Below, piece by piece: positions 8,629 through 18,230 of a stretch of 64,000 nt of DNA. The notes beneath the pieces are model-generated. The model had not been told where the DNA came from, did no database searches, and worked only from the letters and a program-made list of their open reading frames with translations. How positions within the stretch are numbered: position 1 is the first letter of the stretch; every line of letters starts with the position of its first letter. Position numbers and translations under genes: made by a program. Source of the DNA: Flagellimonas_B algarum (GTDB taxonomy: Bacteria > Bacteroidota > Bacteroidia > Flavobacteriales > Flavobacteriaceae); assembly GCF_040513375.1 (NCBI RefSeq), contig NZ_JBEVTG010000001.1, positions 1,302,001-1,366,000 on the forward strand, read 5' to 3'.

Positions 8629-9894
8629 ATGGACAAACGTACTTTTTTGAAACGGGCGGGGCAATCGGCCTTGGCGGCTTCGGTATTCGGTATGCCTTGG
8701 GAAGGACAAGCAGCTACACCCTGCTCGGAACCCTATCCTGAAGGCGACGATGAGGCGTTTTGGAAACGAATCCGGATGGATTATGCCCTGAAACCCGAGT
8801 ATATCAATCTAGAAAACGGCTACTACAATTTCGTACCGACCCCGATCCTGAACAAATTCATCGAAAACGTGCGCATGGTGAATTATGAAGCGTCGTACTA
8901 TATGCGTACCGTGCAATGGCAAAACAAGGATACCGCTGCCTCGCGATTGGCATCGTTGATCGGTTGCCCTGCCGATTCCCTGATCATTACCCGGAACACC
9001 ACCGAATCCTTGGATATGGTCATCGGGGGCTATCCCTGGCAGAAGGGCGATGAGGCGATTTATGCCCTTCAGGATTATGGGGCCATGCGAGATCATTTCC
9101 GTCAAATCAAGGATCGGTATGGCGTGGTGTGCAAAGAGGTTTCGGTACCCAACCATCCTGAAAGTGATGAGGCTTTGGTGGCGCTTTATGAATCGCAAAT
9201 CAGCAAGAAGACCAAATTATTGATGATCTGCCATATGGTCAACATTACCGGCCAGATCCTTCCGGTAAGGAAGATCTGTGATATGGCCCATTCCTACGGG
9301 GTCGAAGTACTTGTCGATGGGGCTCATTGCGTGGGGCACATTCCGGTCGATATCGCGGCACTTGGATGTGATTACTATGGTTCCAGTTTACACAAATGGT
9401 TGAGCGTTCCTTTGGGTTCAGGCTTGTTGTATGTCGATAAGAGACACATTGGAAAAATATGGCCACTCTTGGCCGATCACGTAACGGAAGCCGATAACAT
9501 CAAACGCTTGAACCATACAGGCACCCATCCGGTGCATACCGATTTGACGATACATGATGCTATCGATTACCTTGAATTGATCGGGTTGGAACGAAAAGAG
9601 CGGCGGCTTCGTTTTATTCAACGCTATTGGAGTGATAAACTACGCGAGGTGCCGAACGTGGTCATCAATACGCCGGTCGACCCGCAACGTAGTTGTGGCA
9701 TCGCCAATGTGGGGATCAAAGGCCTGAAACCTTCTGAAATGGCCAAAACGCTACTCGAATCCTTTGGTGTTTGGACGGTGGCCATCGATTATGCCAATGT
9801 GAAGGGCTGCCGCATTACCCCCAACGTCTATACGACCACGGAGGAACTCGACCGTTTCGTTTCGGCGGTAACGACCATGGCCGCTAAAGTGTGA
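8629..9894 (+). CDS. Exported class V aminotransferase (isopenicillin-N-epimerase-like)
   Basis: PLP-dependent fold-type I enzyme of 421 residues. The expected PLP lysine lies in YYGSSLHKWLSVPLGSG, preceded by the aspartate-containing VDGAHCVGHIPVDI, both standard for class V enzymes such as cysteine desulfurases and isopenicillin N epimerases. The N-terminus KRTFLKRAGQSALAASVFG resembles a Tat signal with KR in place of the twin arginine, which would send a cofactor-loaded enzyme to the periplasm. The ATG at 8629 is chosen because it starts this signal; an in-frame ATG at 8599 adds only MMTSPTNLIL. The substrate is unknown. It abuts the next gene at TGATCA. Confidence 0.85.
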   Translation: MDKRTFLKRAGQSALAASVFGMPWEGQAATPCSEPYPEGDDEAFWKRIRMDYALKPEYINLENGYYNFVPTPILNKFIENVRMVNYEASYYMRTVQWQNKDTAASRLASLIGCPADSLIITRNTTESLDMVIGGYPWQKGDEAIYALQDYGAMRDHFRQIKDRYGVVCKEVSVPNHPESDEALVALYESQISKKTKLLMICHMVNITGQILPVRKICDMAHSYGVEVLVDGAHCVGHIPVDIAALGCDYYGSSLHKWLSVPLGSGLLYVDKRHIGKIWPLLADHVTEADNIKRLNHTGTHPVHTDLTIHDAIDYLELIGLERKERRLRFIQRYWSDKLREVPNVVINTPVDPQRSCGIANVGIKGLKPSEMAKTLLESFGVWTVAIDYANVKGCRITPNVYTTTEELDRFVSAVTTMAAKV

Positions 9895-10794
9895 TCAGTT
9901 GGTCTCGATGTAATCCGAAAGTCGTTCAGGACCTTCGAGCAGTACTTTGACGATTTGTAAGGTACCGTCGGGTTTGGTGGCGATCTGCCATTTGATCAAT
10001 GATATCTCACCATTGACGATTTCGATACCCGTGATGCTTCTTGGATGTACACAGCTACCGTCATTGAAAAATGGGATCTGACCTGGTTCGGGAAACCTGG
10101 GGCGATGGGTGTGACCGGCTATGGTCATGCGCAACTTGTTCTTCAGGATCCATCGTTTGACCCGTTTTTCGATTCGAATGAGTTCTTTGTAATTTTTGGC
10201 CGGGCTTGTGGGGTCGGCAATCCCCCAGACTTGCAAAGGCTTCCATAGCACCCGTACCAGAAAACGCCCTACCTGCCAGAAATTGTAATTCCACCAATCG
10301 GCTTGATGGCCATGGGTACAGAAAATCTCTTGACCGGTCTGCCCGTGTTTTAAGACCAGGGCTTCGTGATAGGCGATACCTTCAAAGAGTTCATGGTCTT
10401 CACCATCTATGGGTTCAAAATAATGGGATAGGTGTTTGGCCACATAGTCCGGTTTGCGGTATACCATGTCGTGGTTGCCCCAGACCATGTGCAGGCGGTT
10501 TTCGAGGTGGAATTTCCGCAACAGTTGAAACACGTTTTTGTGGGCTTCGAAAATCGAAGCGAAATGGAGGTTTTCCCAAAGTTCATCGCCATCCCCCAGT
10601 TCGCAATAATGGTACCCTTCCCTGAAATAGTGGTTCAGTGCGTGAAAATAGATGTTTCGGTTGTTCGCGAAATCATCGGCGAAGCTATTGTCACCGCGGT
10701 GGCAATCACTGAAAAAAATGAATTTCGAAGCATCGTCGAAGGGCACGATCTTCGCGTTTTCATAGGCCCGATTCAATCTGGAGTGCGATGACAT
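9895..10794 (-). CDS. Calcineurin-like metallophosphoesterase
   Basis: Cytoplasmic two-metal phosphoesterase of 299 residues without signal peptide. Metal-binding motifs are seen in order: SDCHRGDN (29-36), GDGDELW (67-73), GNHD (106-109), a THGHQADWW histidine pair in the middle, and GHTHRPRF near residue 230. The order and the early SDCHRGD motif resemble LpxH-type UDP-2,3-diacylglucosamine hydrolases, but the GDGDELWE variant and the length (LpxH is nearer 240) point to a separate branch with unknown substrate. It converges with zero spacing on the aminotransferase gene and diverges from the GAF gene. Confidence 0.9.
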   Translation of the reverse strand: MSSHSRLNRAYENAKIVPFDDASKFIFFSDCHRGDNSFADDFANNRNIYFHALNHYFREGYHYCELGDGDELWENLHFASIFEAHKNVFQLLRKFHLENRLHMVWGNHDMVYRKPDYVAKHLSHYFEPIDGEDHELFEGIAYHEALVLKHGQTGQEIFCTHGHQADWWNYNFWQVGRFLVRVLWKPLQVWGIADPTSPAKNYKELIRIEKRVKRWILKNKLRMTIAGHTHRPRFPEPGQIPFFNDGSCVHPRSITGIEIVNGEISLIKWQIATKPDGTLQIVKVLLEGPERLSDYIETN

Positions 10795-10908
10795 GGTCGA
10801 TTTTTGCTAAAATATCCAAAATTCGGCTGAATTATGTAAAGATTCCCTTAACATAGGGGTATCGCTTCTTTTTGTAATTTTACTCCCTCAACCAAGACCA
10901 ATACTGGT

Positions 10909-13281
10909 ATGGAAAAGTATTACGAAGGCGAAGCACCACTGGTACAGCTCGTTAGTTTTAACAAATTGTTGGAACATTATGACGAGCAAGCGAAGGGCAA
11001 GGATGAATTTCTTGCTGCCCGGGCAAAATACGTGCTCGAAGCCGCAGCACCTTATCCGGAACTTCGTGATGGTTTTACCGACCTCAAGGTGCTTGAGGAC
11101 CGCAAAGACGTGATCCAGATCATTCTAGCGGATACCTTTTCGGGTGTTTTGACCAAGAACGAGATCAAAGCAGCCTCCATACCCTACGCGAATTTGGTCT
11201 TCAATTCTTCGGAACGTTTTCGAAATATCCTTCAGGCCGCCGGCGATGATTTCGAATTGGAAATCAGGAACATGCCCGAGAACCTGCATTACATTATGCA
11301 GTGTACGGTCATCTTAGGATTCCATTACGGGTTCCAGCTTGACTTCAAACGTCCCTTGTTCTATGACATTCCGGATGCCAATGGGGTCATGCGGCACTAC
11401 CGCATCCTATACAATGCCGATTTCATGGAGTTGGAGCCAACGGATCAGGCCAAGGACTTGGACCAAAGCGATTTGGAGGAACTCTTGGAGAATTTCGATA
11501 ATCTGGAGTTGTGGAAGGAAAAAATCCCGCCCAACAGTTTTGTTTCCAAAGGTTTCGTGATTTCGAACATGTTCGACGTTACCGCAGAGCATTCGATCAG
11601 TGAGATCAAATCGACCTTGATCGGCAGCAACAAACGCGGTAGCGACAACTTTATGGACGATTTTCAGGATACCTTCCGTTCGCTGTTCAATCTAAAGAAC
11701 ATCACGGTGGGGTTCGCGGGTTATGACCCGAATACCAATCGTTTTTTGAAAATCCATGGAAAGGGAATCGAGAGTTACATCCTGAAAGGCAAGGAAATGG
11801 AATCCTGCGATGTCATGCTCTGTGACTATTCATACGGCAAACTGTTCGATGAAAGCACCTATTTCGCCATTTCGAACGTCGAAAAATATGTTGAAAAATC
11901 TGGAGGGGGCCAGCCCTATAAGAACTTACACGAACAAGGGGTAAAGAGTGCCATACTGGCTCCGATCGCCGACGACGGTAATTTGTTGGGCGTGCTCGAA
12001 CTGGTGTCGACCAAAGTAAACGAGTTGAACAGCATCAACGCCAATAAGCTTATCGACGTGATGCCCTTTATCGTTTCAGCCGTGTTGCGTTCCATTGAGG
12101 AAGAGCAAAACCTGATCGATGCCATAATCCAACACGAGTGTACCACGGTCCACTCATCGGTCTATTGGAAGTTCCAAGAAGAGGCTAAAAAGTTCATGAC
12201 CGATGAATTGGAAGGCAGGCACCCGGTCTTTAAGGAAATGGTCTTCAAGGATGTTTATCCGCTATACGGTCAGATCGATATCAAAGATTCCTCGAAAGAG
12301 CGCAATAACGCCATTCAGCGCGACCTGATGATCCAATTGTCGGAAATCAACCAAGTATTGACGGCGGCGCATCAAAAATTCAAGTTGCCCATCTATGAAG
12401 AATTGATGTTCAGGGTGAACAACAATTTGGAAGAGATAAAAGACACTTTGTTAACGAATAGCGAGCAGGCGATTTTCGATTTCGTCCAAGAAGAGATCAA
12501 ACCGGTTTTCCATCATTTGAAAAGGGAGGATGAGACCTTGAAAGCCCTAGTCGAGAATTACGAAGGGCAAATCGATGAAAGCACGGAATCGTATTACGAC
12601 CACCGCAGGAACTATGACCAAAGCGTCATGGAAATCAATATGCAATTGGCCGCTTTATTAGACAAAAAACAATACGAGGCCCAGGAGATGTTTCCCCATT
12701 ATTTCGAACGCTATAAGACCGATGGGGTAGAGCACAACATGTATATCGGATCGACGATCGCGAACGATCGGAAATTCGACGAGCTCTTTTTGAACAACCT
12801 TCGATTGTGGCAGTTGCAGGTGATGGTCGAGATGGAGAACAAACATTATTCATTAAAGCCGAAGTTACCGGTACAATTGGATGTGGCTTCACTCCTCTTG
12901 GTCTATAGCACACCTTTGGCCATCCGATTCAGGATGGATGAAAAGCGTTTCGATGTCGACGGCACCTACAACGCCCGTTATGAGATCATTAAAAAGCGCA
13001 TCGACAAATCGTATATCAAGGGCACCAATGAGCGCTTGACCCAAAAAGGGAAATTGGCCATTGTATACTCCCAAAAGAAAGACGAACGCGAATATTTACG
13101 CTATGTTACTTTCTTGAAATCAAAGGGGTATTTTACCAACAATATCGAAATTGTCGAACTGGAAGGTTTGCAAGGGGTGACCGGGCTCAAGGCCATTCGG
13201 GCCGAAATCCTGTACAAAACGGATGAAACCTCCGAACAGACGTATACCTATGATGATTTGATGGAGGAATTGAAATCCTGA
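10909..13281 (+). CDS. Large GAF-domain protein
   Basis: Cytoplasmic protein of 790 residues with no signal or membrane segment. A GAF-type ligand-binding module is visible at about residues 250-405, ending in the characteristic AILAPIADDGNLLGVLELVS. The N-terminal 250 residues and the C-terminal 380 residues are mainly helical and charged, with no kinase, cyclase, phosphodiesterase or DNA-binding signature that I can recognise. It therefore looks like a sensor or scaffold that acts through a partner. It converges with zero spacing on an HD-PycTM gene, which may be related in function, since GAF domains can bind cyclic nucleotides and HD domains can cleave them, but that link is inference. 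Confidence 0.8.
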   Translation: MEKYYEGEAPLVQLVSFNKLLEHYDEQAKGKDEFLAARAKYVLEAAAPYPELRDGFTDLKVLEDRKDVIQIILADTFSGVLTKNEIKAASIPYANLVFNSSERFRNILQAAGDDFELEIRNMPENLHYIMQCTVILGFHYGFQLDFKRPLFYDIPDANGVMRHYRILYNADFMELEPTDQAKDLDQSDLEELLENFDNLELWKEKIPPNSFVSKGFVISNMFDVTAEHSISEIKSTLIGSNKRGSDNFMDDFQDTFRSLFNLKNITVGFAGYDPNTNRFLKIHGKGIESYILKGKEMESCDVMLCDYSYGKLFDESTYFAISNVEKYVEKSGGGQPYKNLHEQGVKSAILAPIADDGNLLGVLELVSTKVNELNSINANKLIDVMPFIVSAVLRSIEEEQNLIDAIIQHECTTVHSSVYWKFQEEAKKFMTDELEGRHPVFKEMVFKDVYPLYGQIDIKDSSKERNNAIQRDLMIQLSEINQVLTAAHQKFKLPIYEELMFRVNNNLEEIKDTLLTNSEQAIFDFVQEEIKPVFHHLKREDETLKALVENYEGQIDESTESYYDHRRNYDQSVMEINMQLAALLDKKQYEAQEMFPHYFERYKTDGVEHNMYIGSTIANDRKFDELFLNNLRLWQLQVMVEMENKHYSLKPKLPVQLDVASLLLVYSTPLAIRFRMDEKRFDVDGTYNARYEIIKKRIDKSYIKGTNERLTQKGKLAIVYSQKKDEREYLRYVTFLKSKGYFTNNIEIVELEGLQGVTGLKAIRAEILYKTDETSEQTYTYDDLMEELKS

Positions 13282-14475
13282 TCAAAAAGTCAATCGATCG
13301 GGTCCGAAAAAGCGGAAGGCGATTCCGAAGGCGAGGACCGAAATCACGATTCCCGTAATGAAAATGGTATAGGTAATCCTTAGGATTTTATATTTCCGGT
13401 TCAAAACCAAACCCAAAAAGTAGAGGTCCTTGGTCAACGAGGAGTAGATGTATTCCTTGTCTTTGACCAACTCTTGAATGGCCCACTCATACTCGTCCAG
13501 TTTCATTTGATGGAAATTGCCAAAAAAGAGCAAATTGACCTTTTTCTGTTCCACATCCTGTTTGGTGAATTTGCCCGTGGTAACATTGGGTCGGGTCGCC
13601 AATACCGCCAAAATCATGGAAACGACACTGAACACGATGAAAATCAAGGTCGGGTAGATCAAATAAGCGTTGGAAGGATTGTCCAACTTCGGGATCAGGT
13701 TCGACAGGGCCACCGAAATGATGATGGCATTGACCGAAAGCAGGATATTCGCCTTGGTATCGGCAATATCACTTAAAGTCAAATGGTTTTTTAGGGTGAC
13801 CCTGAACAAGGTCTGTATGCCACGATCTGGGCTCTCGCTCTTGTATTTCGCTTTAAGTGCTTCTTTTTTGGCGATTTCTTTTTCGGTCTTCTTTTCCTTG
13901 ACCAGTTGTTTCAGGTTTTTGTCCTTCGCTTCTTCCCAGTTTTCGAGGGCGTATTCGGTATAGTAGCGATGCTCGTTGCGAAACATCTTGATATTCGCGT
14001 CACGCCATTCCTTTTGGGTGTAGGTGGCGATTCCCAATAGTTCGAGTTCTTCTTTCAGGAAATCCGTGGTCTCCCAATAACTTCTTTGGGCAAAATGCGA
14101 GGCATCGGCATCCCTGATGATCTGTTCGTCCAGATTTTGGGGTTCATGGTGACGCTTGGTGGCCATGATGATCTTGCCAATGTTGGCGGTGTTTGCGGCC
14201 GGGTATTGCTCTTTTTCAAGAAAAGCGGTTGCAATGTCACAGCTGGCGGCCTCGTGCTCGGCAGTACCCCGGGTATACCCTGTGTCATGGAACCATGCCG
14301 CGAGCAATAACTGTTCGTTCTCGGTTTCCGATAGCTGATAATGTTCGAGCAACTCTTTGGTACTTTCGACTACCCGTTGGGTATGCCTTAGATTATGGTA
14401 GAGAAACTGCGGCTTCAATGCGCTTTCCAAAAGTTCGGTAACAAAATGCTCAGCTTTTTGAACGATTTCCGACAT
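13282..14475 (-). CDS. HD-domain phosphohydrolase fused to a PycTM (Pycsar effector-type) membrane domain
   Basis: Protein of 397 residues in two parts. Residues 1-130 are an HD phosphohydrolase domain with H31, H63-D64, the H109/H110 pair and D122/D124 in the expected order, so the metal site seems intact. After a charged, probably coiled-coil stretch (about 180-215) comes a membrane domain with the hallmark SDIADTKANILLSVNAI and three hydrophobic helices (about 242-262, 271-293, 366-388). This matches the domain once called DUF5706, now named after the membrane effectors of Pycsar anti-phage systems. No nucleotide cyclase lies next to it, so a role in defence is uncertain. Reading: a membrane-bound, nucleotide-responsive protein that may degrade its own signal. 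Confidence 0.85.
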   Translation of the reverse strand: MSEIVQKAEHFVTELLESALKPQFLYHNLRHTQRVVESTKELLEHYQLSETENEQLLLAAWFHDTGYTRGTAEHEAASCDIATAFLEKEQYPAANTANIGKIIMATKRHHEPQNLDEQIIRDADASHFAQRSYWETTDFLKEELELLGIATYTQKEWRDANIKMFRNEHRYYTEYALENWEEAKDKNLKQLVKEKKTEKEIAKKEALKAKYKSESPDRGIQTLFRVTLKNHLTLSDIADTKANILLSVNAIIISVALSNLIPKLDNPSNAYLIYPTLIFIVFSVVSMILAVLATRPNVTTGKFTKQDVEQKKVNLLFFGNFHQMKLDEYEWAIQELVKDKEYIYSSLTKDLYFLGLVLNRKYKILRITYTIFITGIVISVLAFGIAFRFFGPDRLTF

Positions 14476-14528
14476 AGTTGTATATTGAATAATCCAAAAT
14501 ACGAAATTTTGGAGTTAAGAACACTGAC

Positions 14529-17500
14529 ATGAAGAATTTCCACCTCCCCCTTTTCCTTTGTTTTCTGGTCGTTGGATGCGCGACCTACAAAACGAAATAT
14601 GCCGAGGCCACTACCTTGGGCAACCCGACCCCCGATGCGGAGGTGGCCCATACGTTCTATTTGGTGGGTGACGCAGGCCTTTCACCCGATGGTGGGATGA
14701 ACGCGGTCTTACGGAATGTCAAGACCAAATTGTCGGAAGAGACCGGTGAGAGCTCCATCCTATTTCTCGGTGATAACATCTACCCCGCCGGTTTGCCGAA
14801 GAAAGGTGCCGAGGGCTATGCAGCGGCAGTAAACCAACTCGACGCGCAAATCGAGGCGGTAAGTGGCTTTAAGGGACAGACCATTTTCATCCCTGGCAAC
14901 CATGACTGGTACAGCGATGGATTAAAGGGTTTGAAACGTCAAGAAAAGTACATCGAAGACGCTTTGGGCAAGGGAACTTTCGCTCCACAAAACGGTTGTC
15001 CGATCGAAAAAATCGAAATCAGTGATGATATCGTGGTCATTGCAATTGATTCGGAATGGTATGTTACTGATTGGGACAAACACCCGACCATTAACGATGA
15101 ATGTGAAATCAAGGACCGAAACAAGTTCTTTGAGGAAATCGAAGGCCTAGTCAAAAAGAATAGGGATAAGACCACCATTTTAGCATTGCACCACCCGATG
15201 TTCACTTATGGGTCGCATGGGGGTTATTATTCCTTTAAACAACATTTGTTTCCGACGCATGGTAATTTTCCTTTACCGGTACTGGGGTCTTTGATCAACC
15301 TATTGCGAAAAACGACTGGGGCCTCACCTGCTGATTTACAGAACCAACGCTACAATACCATGAAAAAACGCATGGTAACCCTGGCCCAATACTCCGAGAA
15401 GGTCATTTTCGTCTCGGGTCACGAACACACCCTGCAGTACATCGTGGAAGATAACACCCCGCAGATCGTAAGCGGTTCGGGGGCCAAGAAAGGTGCGACC
15501 CGACTTTTGAACGGCAGCAGGTTTTCTACAGGTCACATGGGGTACGCGGTATTGAAAGTCTATGAAGATGGGGCGTCGCATGTCGAATACTTTGGGGTCG
15601 AAGATGAAAACGCCACATCGCTATATACGACCGAGGTACTCCCTGCCAAGCGCAAGGCCTTCACCTTTTCGGGGTCTGAAGTTGTTCCGGACCATGTCGA
15701 AGCTTCGGTATATTCCGAAGCCGAGATCGATAAAACCGGTTTTTACAAGACGGTTTGGGGGGATCGCTATCGCGAGTTCTATGCGACCAAGGTCAAGGCA
15801 CCAACGGTGCGTCTCGACACCCTATTCGGCGGTTTGACACCCGTTCGAAAAGGGGGTGGGCACCAATCGAAATCACTACGATTACAGCATGAGGATGGAA
15901 GGCAGTTCGTGATGCGTGCCCTTCGCAAAAGCGCAGAACTGTACCTACAAGCCTTGGCTTTTCAGGAAGAATATATCATTGGGGATTTCGAGGAAACCTT
16001 TACCGAGGCGATTTTGCAGGATTTCTATACCGGATCCCATCCTTATGCCCCGTTTACAATTGGCCCACTTTCCGATGCGGTTGGTATCTACCATACCAAT
16101 CCCAAATTGTATTATATCCCAAAGCAAGCAGCGCTCGAAGAGTATAATGAAAACTTTGGTGATGAGCTTTATATGATCGAAGAACATGTGTCTGAAGGGC
16201 ACGATATCGCCAGTTTCGGCTATGCCAAGAAAATCGAGAGTACCGATGACATGATCAAGAAATTACGCAAAGACGAAGATTATTTCGTCGATGCCAGTGC
16301 TTATGTCAAGGCCCGTTTGTTCGATATGATGATCGGTGATTGGGATCGGCACGTCGATCAGTGGCGATGGGTACAAGAAAAAGATGGGAACGGCAATAAA
16401 GTGTTCAAACCCATACCCCGTGACCGCGATCAGGCGTTCTCGATCATGGGTGATGGGGCCTTAATGGGCTTTGCGACCAAAACCGTACCCACCCTTCGCC
16501 TTTTTGAAGGGTTTAATGAAGAGATCCGTAGTGTACGTGGATTCAACTCCTCACCGATGACCTACGCGCTCGATTTGGCCTTGTTTCCCCAAACCACCTT
16601 GGACGATTGGGTGCGTGAAGCGAAGTATATCCAAGATCATATCGATGCCGCCGTAATCGATGGGGCTTTCGAGTCTTTTCCTGAAGAAGTGCGTGGGGCC
16701 ACCACAGAGCGCATTAAGAAAGTTTTGTTGGCCCGAAAAGCTGATTTGGTCGAGACCGCCAAAGCGTACTATGGCATTTTGAACAAATACAGTGTCATTA
16801 CCGGCACGGACAAAGACGATTATTTCGTGATCAACTCCTTGAACGATGGTATGGTCGATGTCAAGGCCTACCGCATCAAGAAAGGGGAGAAAGCCGATTT
16901 GTTCTTCGATAAGCGGTACGATCCGGCGATTACCAAAGAATTGTGGATCTATGGTCTCGATGACGACGATGTCTTTGAGGTCAATAGCAATTCAGGGGCG
17001 ATCAAGGTCCGCTTGATCGGTGGTCAGAACAACGATGTCTATAAAATCGCCCAAAAAGCGCGGGCGGTACATACCTATGATTTCAAGTCAAAAGAGAATA
17101 CCTATGATGAGGCTTTTGGGGGCCACCTTCACAAAATCGATGATTACGATACGAATACCTATCAGTTTTTGAAGATCAAGGCCAGCAACAACCAATTGCT
17201 GCCGGCGATCGGGTTCAATCCGGATGATGGGGTGCGATTGGGGTTGACCAATACGTACACCTTCAATGGGTTCAGGCAAAACCCATTTACACAACAGCAT
17301 ACGGTCAATGCCCTCTTTTATTTTGCTACCAGTGGTGTCGATTTGAGCTATAATGGGGAATTCGCGAATGTTTTCGAAAATGTGAACCTCGAACTGAATG
17401 CCCGCTTTACCAGTCCGAATTTTGCCATCAACTTCTTCGGATTCGGAAATGAAACCGTGAACAACGACGACGATGAACCCTTGGAATTGGATTTTAACCG

Positions 17501-18230
17501 GGTCAAGATCCAGACCATCACCTTTGCACCGGCTTTGGTTTGGCGGGGTGAATTGGGATCGAAATTCAGTCTAGGGGCTTCCTACGAGAACTATGATGTC
17601 GAAGAGACCGAAGGTAGGTTTATCGAAGGCTTTTTTACAGATCAAGGCAGGGATACCGAGCAGGACTTTTTCGGAATGGAGGCCGGATACAGTTATTCAA
17701 ATAGCGATTACGATGCGTTTCCGACCTTGGGGATGGCCTTTTCATTGCAAGGTGGGTTCAAGACCAATTTGGGTGAATCGGGTCGTGAGTTCGGGTATAT
17801 TATTCCGAGTTTGGCCATCGACCATAAATTGGTGGCTGATGGAAGCTTGGTGCTGGCTACCAAGGTCAAGGGCCATTTTAACATCGGCAACAACTATGAA
17901 TTCTACCAAGCCGCCAGTATCGGGGCCAACAATGGACTACGAGGATTCCGTTTTCAAAGATTTACGGGCCGTTCGGCATTTTTCCAGAATACAGATCTAC
18001 GGTTGAGTTTTCGACAACAAAAGACCGGTTTGCTACCGGTTACCCCTGGAATTTTCGGTGGGTTCGATTATGGTAGGGTCTGGTTTCCGGGCGATGATTC
18101 CAGTAAGTGGCACAATTCGTACGGAGGTGGTTTCTTCGTGAACGGGGCCAATGTACTTTCTGCGAACGTGGGGGTTTTCAATAGTTCGGATGGCATTCGG
18201 TTCGCCTTTGGACTTGGGTTCGGGTTCTGA
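14529..18230 (+). CDS. Giant phosphoesterase / kinase-like / outer-membrane barrel fusion
   Basis: Protein of 1233 residues with a lipoprotein-like signal (VVGC, Cys17). Residues about 38-330 are a calcineurin-like phosphoesterase: VGDAGLS, FLGDNIYPAG (78-87), GNHDWY (123-128), LALHHPMF and SGHEHT (296-301). The middle part (about 430-800) has no textbook name, but contains GDWDRHVDQW (near 602-611) and PRDRDQAF (near 629-636), which resemble the catalytic and metal loops of HipA/Fam20-like atypical kinases. From about residue 880 to the end alternating strands form a BamA/surface-antigen-like beta barrel ending in the typical aromatic FGLGFGF. So a surface or periplasmic enzyme seems tethered to an outer-membrane pore. 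The kinase reading is inference. Stand-alone gene, abutting the next at TGATCA. Confidence 0.85.
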   Translation: MKNFHLPLFLCFLVVGCATYKTKYAEATTLGNPTPDAEVAHTFYLVGDAGLSPDGGMNAVLRNVKTKLSEETGESSILFLGDNIYPAGLPKKGAEGYAAAVNQLDAQIEAVSGFKGQTIFIPGNHDWYSDGLKGLKRQEKYIEDALGKGTFAPQNGCPIEKIEISDDIVVIAIDSEWYVTDWDKHPTINDECEIKDRNKFFEEIEGLVKKNRDKTTILALHHPMFTYGSHGGYYSFKQHLFPTHGNFPLPVLGSLINLLRKTTGASPADLQNQRYNTMKKRMVTLAQYSEKVIFVSGHEHTLQYIVEDNTPQIVSGSGAKKGATRLLNGSRFSTGHMGYAVLKVYEDGASHVEYFGVEDENATSLYTTEVLPAKRKAFTFSGSEVVPDHVEASVYSEAEIDKTGFYKTVWGDRYREFYATKVKAPTVRLDTLFGGLTPVRKGGGHQSKSLRLQHEDGRQFVMRALRKSAELYLQALAFQEEYIIGDFEETFTEAILQDFYTGSHPYAPFTIGPLSDAVGIYHTNPKLYYIPKQAALEEYNENFGDELYMIEEHVSEGHDIASFGYAKKIESTDDMIKKLRKDEDYFVDASAYVKARLFDMMIGDWDRHVDQWRWVQEKDGNGNKVFKPIPRDRDQAFSIMGDGALMGFATKTVPTLRLFEGFNEEIRSVRGFNSSPMTYALDLALFPQTTLDDWVREAKYIQDHIDAAVIDGAFESFPEEVRGATTERIKKVLLARKADLVETAKAYYGILNKYSVITGTDKDDYFVINSLNDGMVDVKAYRIKKGEKADLFFDKRYDPAITKELWIYGLDDDDVFEVNSNSGAIKVRLIGGQNNDVYKIAQKARAVHTYDFKSKENTYDEAFGGHLHKIDDYDTNTYQFLKIKASNNQLLPAIGFNPDDGVRLGLTNTYTFNGFRQNPFTQQHTVNALFYFATSGVDLSYNGEFANVFENVNLELNARFTSPNFAINFFGFGNETVNNDDDEPLELDFNRVKIQTITFAPALVWRGELGSKFSLGASYENYDVEETEGRFIEGFFTDQGRDTEQDFFGMEAGYSYSNSDYDAFPTLGMAFSLQGGFKTNLGESGREFGYIIPSLAIDHKLVADGSLVLATKVKGHFNIGNNYEFYQAASIGANNGLRGFRFQRFTGRSAFFQNTDLRLSFRQQKTGLLPVTPGIFGGFDYGRVWFPGDDSSKWHNSYGGGFFVNGANVLSANVGVFNSSDGIRFAFGLGFGF

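Noticed and set aside
10795..14528. A complete Pycsar operon around the PycTM protein
   Set aside because: I looked for a class III nucleotide cyclase next to it; the neighbours are a GAF protein and a phosphoesterase fusion with no cyclase motif. So a full Pycsar system is not claimed.
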